Assembly: GCA_947581845.1 (NCBI GenBank)
Contig: CANPVY010000211.1
Coordinates: 1-18,667, forward strand
Reading direction: 5' to 3'
Source of the DNA: an uncultured bacterium
Lineage (GTDB): Bacteria > Gemmatimonadota > Gemmatimonadetes > Palauibacterales > KS3-K002
Length of the DNA: 18,667 nt
The notes below the pieces were generated by a model. The model was not told the origin of the DNA and made no database searches. It worked only from the letters and a program-made list of their open reading frames with translations. Below are positions 7,901 through 14,840 of this stretch, one piece after another; positions within the stretch are counted from its first letter, which is position 1; each line of letters opens with the position of its first letter. Made by a program: the position numbers and the translations under genes.

Positions 7901-10900
7901 GGAAGAGGCGGAAGCGAGCAGGCCCGAAATCATTAGCATCGCGCACGAAGTACGGGCTCGACGGATCGCCGATGCGCACCGTGTAGCGGAAGAACCGTTC
8001 GTCCGCATCGAGCACGCTGTTCTGATTCAGGTCCTCGGTGTCCTCGAGCCCGTTGTTCCGGGTGCAGTTCGCGGCCACGTCACCGACAGAGTACGCCCGC
8101 ACGCGCGGCTCTGCCTCGCAGCCGCTGTCCCAGAGCCCCACGTCATCGGCGTTGCTCCAGATGTTGGGAGGGTCAACCTCCCGATCCAGGCGACCGATCC
8201 CTGAGGCCTGCCCCAGTGAGTCGATGCCGAACCCGTCCTCGCTGACGGTCCCCATGTCGATGATCAGGCTGGTGGAATCGCGCAGCTCTTCCGGTACGGC
8301 CACGTAGAACTCCAGGTACTCGATGGTCGTGAAGTCCTGGCCGGTCGGTGAGATCACGGTCGTCATCGACCGCCAGGCGGGACCGGCCGGCGGGTTCGGG
8401 TTCGGCGCGATCGAGCGGTTCTCCGGTAGCAGAGCACTGATCGTGAGGACCGGTTCCGGCCGTACTTGGCCCTGAATACGGAGTTCCTCATCGATGTCCT
8501 GCGGCAGCAAGCCGCCCACGGTCACCTGGCCCTCGGACGTCTGCACCACGTACTGGTCCTGCCAGACCAGCTCGGCCGCGTTCCCTTCCGTGAACAGGCT
8601 CGGCGCCACGGCCTCGGCCCCCGCCGCGGTGGGAGGCGCGGAGCCGAGGCGCCAGGCCCTCGAGGTCAGGAACAGCGAGAAGCCCGAGCCGCCCTCGAAA
8701 TCCTCGACGTAGGTCACCCCCTGCGTGTTGCTGTTCGGCACCGACACCGCAAGCTCGCCGTCCAGCGAGATCGTGGACGGGGCCTCCGTCTCCAGGCCGG
8801 GCAAGCCGCTCACCAGCTGCGTGAGCCAGTTCGGACGAAAGTCGAGCCGGCCGGAGATGCCACCCAGCTGCACAGCACTGGGCTCCAACCCCAGCTCCGG
8901 CCGCGTTTGCAGTGTCTTCTCACGCTGCGAGAGGCCGACGAAGTTCAGTTCGCCGCGCTCGCCCAGACCGTAGCGGGCCTGGAACCCGAACACGCTGGTC
9001 GGCGCCAGCTGGAACAGCGGTTTCTGCTCGAAGGCGACGTGGACCCGCGCGTTGGGGTTGTTCTGGAACCAACGCTCCGGCTCGCGAAGCTCGATCTGGC
9101 CGATGTCGTAATCGATGGTGTAGTCCTCGCCGCGGACCAACTCGACATCGTCGATCACCAGCTTCTCACTCGCCTCGCGAACCCCACCCGCACCCAGCGA
9201 GATCGTGGAGAGGAAGCCCTCGAAGCGCTGGCGGTAGCTAATCGTCAGCAGATAGAGGTTCGCGCCGCGCCGGACCTGATCGTTGGGCTCGTCGTAGATC
9301 ACCGGGTTCTGGTCGCCCGGATCCAGGGGGAACGGCTGTCCCGAGAACCCGGGCACGTCCCGCAGCGGCGGCGGCCTGCGGAACGGCTCCAGCGTTGGCG
9401 GGATCAGGTACGTGCCACTCAACCCTGCCGTCGTGCCCGCACCCACCTCGGGCGGCTCGTAGATCCGCGACGCATCGATCCGATTGTCGGTGGGATCGTC
9501 GTCGAACCCGAAGATCTTCAGCATCTCCAGCTGCTGGCCCTCCGGTAAGGCGCGGAATGTGTTCCCGAGCTCGGGATCCCCCTGCGAGATGATCACCTCG
9601 AGGCTGCTGGTCACCACGCCGGGGCTCGCCGAGACACGGTACACGTGGTGCATCTCACGCCGCCACGTGGCCGTGCCCGGTCGATGGTTCACGCCCTTGA
9701 TCAACTCCAGGACTGGCGGGTCCACGTTCTCGGGATCCGCGATGTGTGCGTCGGAAACCTCCTCGGCGTTGAACGTCCCGATCTGCGTACCATCCGCAGC
9801 CACATAGGTGATCGCTAGCCCCTCGCGATCGGCCAGCGTGTTGCGCAGCTGAAGCCACAGCCCGCTCTGGTGGAGGATGTAATCCTCCCCATCGACCAGC
9901 GGCCGGAACAGCCCGGTCAGCGTATCGGTGACCACGGTATCCGCACCGGCCGACGTCCGCACCGTGTCAAAGGCGACCGCGATCGCCTTGATAAAGCCCT
10001 CCGGAACCTGCCCACCGGCGCCGTACCCGAGCGTCTCGTAGCGGTACACCTTGACCACCGAGGCCGGTCGCACATCGACAGGTGCGTCCGAGGCAACGAG
10101 CCGCTGGATATCGATGTCCGGATAGCGGCTCAGTCGGCGCGGCGTGAACAGGAACAGGAATCGACCACGCTCGTAGTCGGCATCGTCGAGGATCGTGGTC
10201 GCGCTCTGCTCGAAACCCTGACCGCCGCCGCCGACCTGCAGCTCGCGCGTACCGATATCACCTTTCTGCTGGGCCCACACGGCCTGGAAATCGATGGGGC
10301 CGACCTGGCCCGTGGTACGGAAACCGAAGTTGCCTGCCGGGATCCCCTGCGTCAGGTAGCGGCTCTGCGGCAGCGACAGACTGACGTCACCGACCTCGAT
10401 ACGCTGGAGGATCTCATCCTCGAGACCCTGATAGAAGACGTTGATGTTGTTGGCCGCGTCGAACTCGCGCCGATTGTCGTAGTCGACGCTCACGTGGATG
10501 CGATCAGAGATCGTGCCGCCCACGCGTGCCCCGAACTGGATATCCGGCTTCAGCGTCGGGATCAGGCTCGGATTGCAGTTGAACTGGACCGTTACATCGC
10601 AAGGCCGGAAACGGTTCCAGCCACCGCCCACCTCGACTCTACCCTGAACGGCGATGCCGAGATCGGCGTACTCGCCGAACACATCCGGCAGAAGCTCCGA
10701 CTCGCTCTCGGCCGCTGGCGCCGGCTCGACCGGAGCGAGTTCCGCCACCGCGCTGTCCACACCGATCTCACCTACCGCCAGCTCCTCCGCCTCCGGCTCG
10801 GCGACCGCACGGCGCGCCGCCCGAATCGCCACCGGTCTGCTGTCCCGCCAGACCGCTGCCTGCCACTCGGCAAGCTGCGCGGTCACCCGCGCCTCCCAGA

Positions 10901-11321
10901 TCTCGCCCCAGCTGCGGACGCGCGAGCGCAGCTCGGGCAGCTGGCTGGCCGGATCGACCAGACGCGAGAGGAGATCGACCGGGAAGGGCAGAGGAAGCGT
11001 CTTCAGCCCCAACCGCACACGACCCGGACCTGGGCCCAACCCCGTCGTGTCGGCGGCCACGCTCGTATCGCTGCCGGCAGCTACCGCGGTGACGGTGTCT
11101 TGCGGGACCGAGCGGATGCCCGGCGGCGTGGTGTCCTGGGGGGGCGGACGGGCTCCCTGCCGTGCGGTGTCTTGCGCAGCGGGACTCGAGCGCCCCTCCT
11201 CACGACATAGCCCTGCCACCGGGGCAACGGCGCCCCCTGCGTGCTGGGAGGTCCAGCTCAAAGCCAGAATGACGGCAGCGCCGCCGAAGAATCTGAGCCT
11301 CAGGCGCACCTTTGGCCGCAA
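4968..11321 (-). CDS. sprA: SprA-family giant outer-membrane protein (type IX secretion translocon homologue)
   Basis: 2,117 residues, close to the roughly 2,400 of Bacteroidota SprA, a 36-strand barrel forming the T9SS outer-membrane channel. It starts with basic residues and a hydrophobic stretch (about 11-22), a signal peptide. A Pro/Asp/Thr-rich linker follows, with QDT at 50, 62 and 74. The first SprA-type domain begins near residue 225 (GRVEVGGGWNRF), with the phrase DYDNRREFDAANNINVFYQG further on. The family hallmark YVEDFEGG (about 871-878), followed by a Trp in SRAWRLGS, matches the DDFEG...W phrase of SprA. Around 1490-1510, GSWGMNLPLTLSYSSSSSEP matches another conserved barrel segment. 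The C-terminal half is dominated by alternating strands. The start is uncertain: TTG at 11321 has no clear ribosome site, and GTG at 11309 is possible. It is divergent from lptF and overlaps the QC-like gene by 4 nt. No other T9SS component lies in the window. Confidence 0.9.
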   Translation of the reverse strand: MRPKVRLRLRFFGGAAVILALSWTSQHAGGAVAPVAGLCREEGRSSPAAQDTARQGARPPPQDTTPPGIRSVPQDTVTAVAAGSDTSVAADTTGLGPGPGRVRLGLKTLPLPFPVDLLSRLVDPASQLPELRSRVRSWGEIWEARVTAQLAEWQAAVWRDSRPVAIRAARRAVAEPEAEELAVGEIGVDSAVAELAPVEPAPAAESESELLPDVFGEYADLGIAVQGRVEVGGGWNRFRPCDVTVQFNCNPSLIPTLKPDIQFGARVGGTISDRIHVSVDYDNRREFDAANNINVFYQGLEDEILQRIEVGDVSLSLPQSRYLTQGIPAGNFGFRTTGQVGPIDFQAVWAQQKGDIGTRELQVGGGGQGFEQSATTILDDADYERGRFLFLFTPRRLSRYPDIDIQRLVASDAPVDVRPASVVKVYRYETLGYGAGGQVPEGFIKAIAVAFDTVRTSAGADTVVTDTLTGLFRPLVDGEDYILHQSGLWLQLRNTLADREGLAITYVAADGTQIGTFNAEEVSDAHIADPENVDPPVLELIKGVNHRPGTATWRREMHHVYRVSASPGVVTSSLEVIISQGDPELGNTFRALPEGQQLEMLKIFGFDDDPTDNRIDASRIYEPPEVGAGTTAGLSGTYLIPPTLEPFRRPPPLRDVPGFSGQPFPLDPGDQNPVIYDEPNDQVRRGANLYLLTISYRQRFEGFLSTISLGAGGVREASEKLVIDDVELVRGEDYTIDYDIGQIELREPERWFQNNPNARVHVAFEQKPLFQLAPTSVFGFQARYGLGERGELNFVGLSQREKTLQTRPELGLEPSAVQLGGISGRLDFRPNWLTQLVSGLPGLETEAPSTISLDGELAVSVPNSNTQGVTYVEDFEGGSGFSLFLTSRAWRLGSAPPTAAGAEAVAPSLFTEGNAAELVWQDQYVVQTSEGQVTVGGLLPQDIDEELRIQGQVRPEPVLTISALLPENRSIAPNPNPPAGPAWRSMTTVISPTGQDFTTIEYLEFYVAVPEELRDSTSLIIDMGTVSEDGFGIDSLGQASGIGRLDREVDPPNIWSNADDVGLWDSGCEAEPRVRAYSVGDVAANCTRNNGLEDTEDLNQNSVLDADERFFRYTVRIGDPSSPYFVRDANDFGPARFRLFRIPLRRPDHRERVSDAEFQNIRHLRFTLVTESNNRLILARVRFLGSRWLKRGRAGVVTGLADTTSALLPEALVEVGPISTLDARYIPPPGITDQVANQAEQFSIGGTTINEQSLSIRFSEVGAGERAEVFLQYPQTPRDLLGYRSLRLWALGVDGPWGTAGEPLRLLVKLGEDARNFYMFQAPLQAVPPDAQGEELRQAWLPEIEIDFDRFIRLRAAAEELMLRQGGLPPDSVLELWDFDVFEDGDSSYAIVISQRSRAPNLAAVRQISLGAYNSGADIPISGELWVDDFRLTAPVDNTGVVSRLNVDIRAADFLSLNFSYSGENPYFRQLAQSPSFRSAKQYSIGGQLRLGRMLPGSWGMNLPLTLSYSSSSSEPLLLPRTDVPAEQLRGLRRPSNRGLSLGFGIDRQSPVAIPLVGWFIDNSALRFSYDRRTNQNSRSSSESDVIRAGYSFRHDVVDVSLPLFPGPLAKLFFFLPAAVRESRLRLTPQSVQLNASYVDAETETRRFEQIIELPSDTAAVPIRMLDQQLQTNATVNLEPLTSLTGRVTFNQTRELVPTAELVQGQAARRVIEAERSKLAGLDLGWETARVLNVNWTYRPDLAAWLTPQASFDTRFRFDRGPSFVAEQEADTVLTRDFDGSRSLRLSASLNPLALLQDAFGANPSGLVGVLSGLLGSLDLISGTYTNSLGSSYQRRTASPDLAYHLGLASWNGFRVQDGDTTSRLIDNVGTSLSSGLRLPLGANLNVDFSQSKILSWTPISRSRNRNTSWPRLTINWARLPLPSFLDRWVRSLGLRTGYTLRTTRSEVLGADQARESETRSIPLSVDLALTTDWSLNFNLTMTDGERRDPTGTTLSDQANHSIQVSGRIPALAESGMFANPLRTVVRFSQDSREECRQLGGALEPPEPAGLGSECEPFTDLRIRRVDVTIGADMRPFILGLQGFWRDTQSELGQRPGSTQLEISVFGQFLLETGEIR
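4977..4983 (-). promoter_or_regulatory. Shine-Dalgarno GGGGGAG inside the sprA 3' end
   Basis: On the minus strand GGGGGAG is followed by 5 nt and then the TTG at 4971. It supports TTG as the QC-like start. It lies within the last codons of sprA, so re-initiation by ribosomes finishing sprA is likely. Confidence 0.75.
11076..11183 (-). repeat. Three imperfect 12-residue repeats in the SprA N-terminal linker
   Basis: Residues 47-82 read as three consecutive 12-residue units, PAAQDTARQGAR, PPPQDTTPPGIR and SVPQDTVTAVAA, with QDT at the same place in each. The underlying 36-bp units are diverged. This is probably an unstructured spacer between the signal peptide and the first domain. Confidence 0.55.
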
Positions 11322-11327
11322 TGGGGG

Positions 11328-11367
11328 TAACTATCTTGCAGCGAACCTGGTAAGTTACAGATAGTTA
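11328..11367. promoter_or_regulatory. Divergent sprA/lptF control region with a 9-bp inverted repeat
   Basis: The 45 bp between the two divergent starts (11322-11366) holds TAACTATCT (11328-11336) and its exact reverse complement AGATAGTTA (11359-11367), separated by 22 bp. Each half-site sits directly before one start codon: 6 bp from the sprA TTG, and overlapping the A of the lptF ATG. The region is AT-richer than its surroundings. A TTGCAG (11337-11342) sits 18 bp from GATAGT (11360-11365), a weak -35/-10-like pair, but that would place a transcript start inside lptF. An operator, or paired -10-like elements, are both possible. Confidence 0.5.
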
Positions 11368-12971
11368 TGAAAATACTCCAACGCTACATACTCCGCGAGC
11401 ATATCGGCCCCTTCCTCGCCGCGCTCGGCGTCCTCACCGGCCTCATGCTGCTCAATCAGCTCGCCAAGCGCTTCGGCGACCTGGTCGGTAAGGGGCTGCC
11501 CTGGTATGTCATCGCCGAGGTCTTCGGCCTGTCGGTCCCGTTCATCGTGGCCATGACCATGCCGATGGCCGTGCTCGTCGCGGTTCTCTATGCGTTCAGC
11601 CAGCTCAGCAGCGACAATGAGATCACCGCCATCAAGGCCGGAGGCGTCAGCCTACTGCGCTTCCTCTTCCCCGTCTTGATTTTCGCAGCCGCGATCGCTA
11701 CGGGCATGGTATGGTTCAATGACGCTATCCTGCCCGAATCGAATCACGCGCTGCGCCAGCTGCTCACGGACATCGGACGCAAGCAGCCGACCTTCGAACT
11801 GCGCGAGCGCGTGGTCAACGAGGTCGTGCAAGGGAAGCTCTTCCTGCAGGGCGCGCGTATCGACCGGGCGCGCAGTGTGCTCCAGGATATGGTCATCTTC
11901 GACCTCGGCCGCAACGACGTGCAGCGGACCATCTATGCGGACTCCGGCCATATGGCCTTCAACGAGACCCAGACGGACCTCTACCTCACGCTCTACGACG
12001 GCTCGATGCACGAGCTGGATCTCAGCAACCCGCGGATGGACCAGCGGTCCTACTACGCCAAGCAGGTCATCCGAGTCCCGGGAGTCAGCAACGAGTTGCA
12101 GCGCGGTGGTTCCGCTAGTTGGCGCGACGATCGCTCGATGAACATCAGCATGATGCAGGAGGAGGTCGTCAGGCGACGCGTCCGCCTGCTCGAGCTCCAG
12201 GACAGCGTCGCCAGGATCATGGCCTTGCTGTCACCGATCCGTGCACAGCACACGCCTCCCAGTCTGCGCGGGCACGACACGCCAGACGAGATCAACCACG
12301 TCAGAGGGGCAGCCTCCGCTGACCATGAGCGTCCACCCCAAGACGAGCGCGTGCAGGCGCGGCGACGGCCTGAGGCCCTACGTGCGCCAGATCGCTCGCC
12401 GGGCGAGCAGTCCAGCGCACGCGCACGAGCGGCAGCCGAGGGGCGAGCGCGCAGCCTTGCACAACTGCGGTCGACATCGCGACGGGAACAGTGGCCGCCC
12501 GGCAGGCCCGCTGCTGGGTTCGCCACCTTCGTGCGCAGCGAACTTCAGCGTGCCGCGTCGCGCACGAACCTCCAGCGGCGCGAGATCAACCGCTACTCGG
12601 TGGAGATCCACAAGAAGTTCGCGATCCCGATCGCCGCCATCGTGTTCGTCATCATCGGCGCCCCCATCGGCGTCCGCTTCCCACGCGGTGGGATCGGCAT
12701 GGTGATCGGCGTCAGCCTGACGGTCTTCTGCGTGTACTACGTGTGCCTGATCGGTGGCGAGGACATCGCGGATCGAGGCTACATATCGCCCTTCTGGTCG
12801 ATGTGGGCGCCCAACGTGATCTTCACGGCCATCGGCGTCATCATCCTCTATTGGGTCGGGCGCGGCGGCACGCGCCGTAGCTACCGCCGGCTCCGCAAGT
12901 TGGCTCGGCTGCTGGGGCTTTCCGGGCGGGCCAACGAGACTGCGCCGCGCGTGCGAGGGAGCACGGCATGA
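11367..12971 (+). CDS. lptF: LPS export ABC transporter permease LptF, with an unusual linker
   Basis: With LptG this forms the inner-membrane part of the LptB2FG transporter, which extracts lipopolysaccharide and passes it to LptC/LptA. The N-terminus carries the family phrase RYILRE (6-11), then membrane segments near 13-33, 50-75 and 97-118, with NEITAIKAGGVS in the cytoplasmic loop. A periplasmic jellyroll covers about 120-250. After a linker, the phrase INRYSVEIHKKFAIP leads into three more membrane segments and GVRFPRGG. At 534 residues it is much longer than the roughly 366 of E. coli. The excess lies mainly at about 292-390, an Arg/Ala/Pro/Glu-rich stretch with lower third-position GC than the rest of the gene, so frameshifts there are possible. 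The ATG is fixed by homology; its ribosome site is poor. It overlaps lptG as ATGA. Confidence 0.93.
   Translation: MKILQRYILREHIGPFLAALGVLTGLMLLNQLAKRFGDLVGKGLPWYVIAEVFGLSVPFIVAMTMPMAVLVAVLYAFSQLSSDNEITAIKAGGVSLLRFLFPVLIFAAAIATGMVWFNDAILPESNHALRQLLTDIGRKQPTFELRERVVNEVVQGKLFLQGARIDRARSVLQDMVIFDLGRNDVQRTIYADSGHMAFNETQTDLYLTLYDGSMHELDLSNPRMDQRSYYAKQVIRVPGVSNELQRGGSASWRDDRSMNISMMQEEVVRRRVRLLELQDSVARIMALLSPIRAQHTPPSLRGHDTPDEINHVRGAASADHERPPQDERVQARRRPEALRAPDRSPGEQSSARARAAAEGRARSLAQLRSTSRREQWPPGRPAAGFATFVRSELQRAASRTNLQRREINRYSVEIHKKFAIPIAAIVFVIIGAPIGVRFPRGGIGMVIGVSLTVFCVYYVCLIGGEDIADRGYISPFWSMWAPNVIFTAIGVIILYWVGRGGTRRSYRRLRKLARLLGLSGRANETAPRVRGSTA
12955..12961 (+). promoter_or_regulatory. Shine-Dalgarno GAGGGAG for lptG
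   Basis: GAGGGAG lies 6 nt before the lptG ATG, inside the final codons of lptF. It fits coupled translation and balanced production of the two subunits. Confidence 0.7.
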
Positions 12972-14038
12972 GGACACTCGACCGCTACGTGGCCGGCCTC
13001 TACCTCAAGGTCTGGCTCATCTGCGTGTTCGGCGCTCCCATCTTGTTCATCGTCATCAAACTGACCGACGACCTGGACAGGTACTTGAGCCGCGGAGTCA
13101 GCGTGCAGCAGTTGCTGCTCGCCTACCTCTACGACTTCCCCTACCAGATGGCCCTCTCCCTCCCCGTGGCCAGCCTGTTCGGAGCCGTCTTCACGGTCGC
13201 GCTGATGAGCCGCCATTTCGAGATCACCGCCGCCAAGGCCAGTGGGGTGAGCTTCTACCGGATCATCGCCCCGATGCTGCTGCTGGGCGGCCTGCTCACG
13301 ATCGGCGGACTCGCGCTCGGCGAACTGGTGCCGGTGACCAACCGTCTGCGAGCCGAGGCCCTGGGTGAGCGCCTCAGCGCACGCCGCAGCATGCGCACTC
13401 AGTTCGTCTACGGCGCCGATGGCGGACGCGCGTACACGATCAAGCGACTCGCGGCGGCTACCGGCCGCATCGATGGCATCCTGATCGACCGCGAGGGAAC
13501 CGGGCCTGACTATCCGACCTATCGGATCTACGCACCGCAGGCAGAGTGGACGGGCGCGCGCTGGCTGATGCAGAACGGCTACCTCAGCTACTTCCCCAGC
13601 CAGGACCGCGCCGTGACCTTCGCCTTCGACACACTGCTCCAGATCGACTTCTCCGAGACGCCCCAAGACCTGCTGGCGGAACCCAAGGATCCCGAAGAGA
13701 TGAACTACCGCGAGCTGGGCCGCTTCATCGAGTCGATCGAGAGGTCGGGCGGCGACGCGCGCAAGCTCGAGGTCGAGCGGGCACTGAAGATCTCCTTCCC
13801 CACAGCCTGCCTCATCGTCGTCCTCTTCGGCTCCGCCCTGGGGATGGCGACGGGCAGCAGGGGGCCGGCGATGGGCGTGGGAATCGCCCTGGCCACCGTG
13901 ATGATCTACCTGCTGAGCGTGCGGATCGCACAGGGGATGGGTGCCGGCGGCATCTTGCCACCGATGTTGGCCGCCTGGCTCCCGAACCTGCTCTTCCTGG
14001 GGGTTGGATTGGTCTTGCTGGCTCGCACGAGGACGTAG
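12968..14038 (+). CDS. lptG: LPS export ABC transporter permease LptG
   Basis: 356 residues, the normal LptG length. The N-terminal helix begins with the family phrase LDRYVAGLYLK. Membrane segments lie near 15-32, 55-80 and 98-120, and the cytoplasmic coupling loop HFEITAAKASGVSFYRI resembles the matching loop in the LptF neighbour. The periplasmic jellyroll covers about 125-260. The conserved re-entry phrase KLEVERALKISFPTACLIVVLFG starts the last three membrane helices, which run almost to the C-terminus. The ATG overlaps the lptF stop as ATGA and has a good ribosome site, so the pair is co-translated. LptB, LptC, LptA and LptD are not in the window. The paralogues are assigned by order and by the long LptF; the F and G names could only be swapped by a family-level comparison. 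Confidence 0.93.
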   Translation: MRTLDRYVAGLYLKVWLICVFGAPILFIVIKLTDDLDRYLSRGVSVQQLLLAYLYDFPYQMALSLPVASLFGAVFTVALMSRHFEITAAKASGVSFYRIIAPMLLLGGLLTIGGLALGELVPVTNRLRAEALGERLSARRSMRTQFVYGADGGRAYTIKRLAAATGRIDGILIDREGTGPDYPTYRIYAPQAEWTGARWLMQNGYLSYFPSQDRAVTFAFDTLLQIDFSETPQDLLAEPKDPEEMNYRELGRFIESIERSGGDARKLEVERALKISFPTACLIVVLFGSALGMATGSRGPAMGVGIALATVMIYLLSVRIAQGMGAGGILPPMLAAWLPNLLFLGVGLVLLARTRT

Positions 14039-14063
14039 GCGCAGCCGCCTCGACTCGCCTGCT

Positions 14064-14840
14064 TCAGCCCGGAACGACCAGCTCTGCCAGCAGCGAGTAG
14101 CCCCCGGCACGCTCGTCCGCGCGCCGCAACAGCGCACCGGGCTCCGCCCCGTCCTTGGGATGGCTGGCCACACCGACTCTCAGCCGCTCAGGGCTGCACT
14201 TCCCCGCGACATCCCGAGCCGAGAGGAACGACGAGAGCACTCGCTGCACCGCGACCTGCGCTCCCTCCGGCCCCGTGTCAGGCAACAACATCCCAACGCC
14301 GCGACCGTCGAACGTCCCCAACACATCGAGCAGCCGACAGCTGTCGCGGCCCTGCTTCGCCACCTCCCGTATCAGTTGCTCATCGGGCGGCTCCAGCTTG
14401 AAGACGGCCAGCGATAGCGGCAGCCGCCGGCGTCGTGCCCGCTCCAGTTCACACTCGAGCAACAGAGCGAATCCCAGTTTGTTGTAGCAACTCGGAACAT
14501 CGCTCTTCAGTTTCTGGATCTCGAGCGGCTCGTCCTCATTGAACCACTCCAGTTGACTCTCACGACGCAACCTGAGCGGGCCCTCACTGCTGGCCACCGC
14601 CTGAGTCAACGACTCGAGGTAGTACAACTCCACCGCCCGCCGCGCCGAGGCCGCAAGCTGTTCAGCTAGCTCGCGAGCCGCATCTTTACCTTGCCCCGGC
14701 TCGAAATTCTCCATCCGTAGCGAGGCCAATCTCAAGCTCAGCGCAAGATCGCGTGCCGTGTTCGCCGCTATCGCGCGAACATCCTGGGCGGCCGCCTTAT
14801 CGACTTTCATCCTGTTGGGCTCCCTGTTGCGCTCAACCAC
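14064..14840 (-). CDS. Protein with a degenerate (catalytically dead) GGDEF-like domain
   Basis: 258 residues. The N-terminal 110 residues are helical and charged with no recognised domain. From about 116 the sequence follows the GGDEF fold: CYNKLGFALLLECELERARRR with the usual Asn, Phe and Glu/Arg spacing; PLSLAVFKLE for the first core strand; RLLDVLGTF before the signature; MLLPDTG after it; and RVGVASHP...LLRRADE at the end. The signature itself reads FDGRGVG (177-183) instead of GGDEF, and the metal-binding Asp of the first strand is replaced (VFKLE). Cyclase activity is therefore unlikely; a sensory or protein-binding role is possible. GTG at 14840 follows GGGAGG by 10 nt and overlaps the upstream gene by 8 nt. 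ATG at 14810, also with a GGGAG upstream, would drop ten residues. It converges on lptG with a 25-bp gap and no obvious terminator. Confidence 0.75.
   Translation of the reverse strand: MVERNREPNRMKVDKAAAQDVRAIAANTARDLALSLRLASLRMENFEPGQGKDAARELAEQLAASARRAVELYYLESLTQAVASSEGPLRLRRESQLEWFNEDEPLEIQKLKSDVPSCYNKLGFALLLECELERARRRRLPLSLAVFKLEPPDEQLIREVAKQGRDSCRLLDVLGTFDGRGVGMLLPDTGPEGAQVAVQRVLSSFLSARDVAGKCSPERLRVGVASHPKDGAEPGALLRRADERAGGYSLLAELVVPG

Noticed and set aside
9870..11210. 446-codon plus-strand reading frame opposite the sprA 5' half
   Set aside because: Repetitive Arg/Asp/Leu shadow composition; sprA on the other strand carries the family hallmarks.
11170..11321. Mature SprA beginning with Gln (after TS at residue 25, or after AA at 49)
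   Set aside because: Neither site fits signal peptidase I rules: Trp at -3 in the first case, Pro at -3 in the second. I do not use it as support for the secretion-cyclase idea.
12881..14173. 430-codon minus-strand reading frame opposite lptG
   Set aside because: LptG is clearly coding on the plus strand; the minus frame is His/Gln/Glu/Arg-rich with no domain, and would also overlap the degenerate-GGDEF gene.
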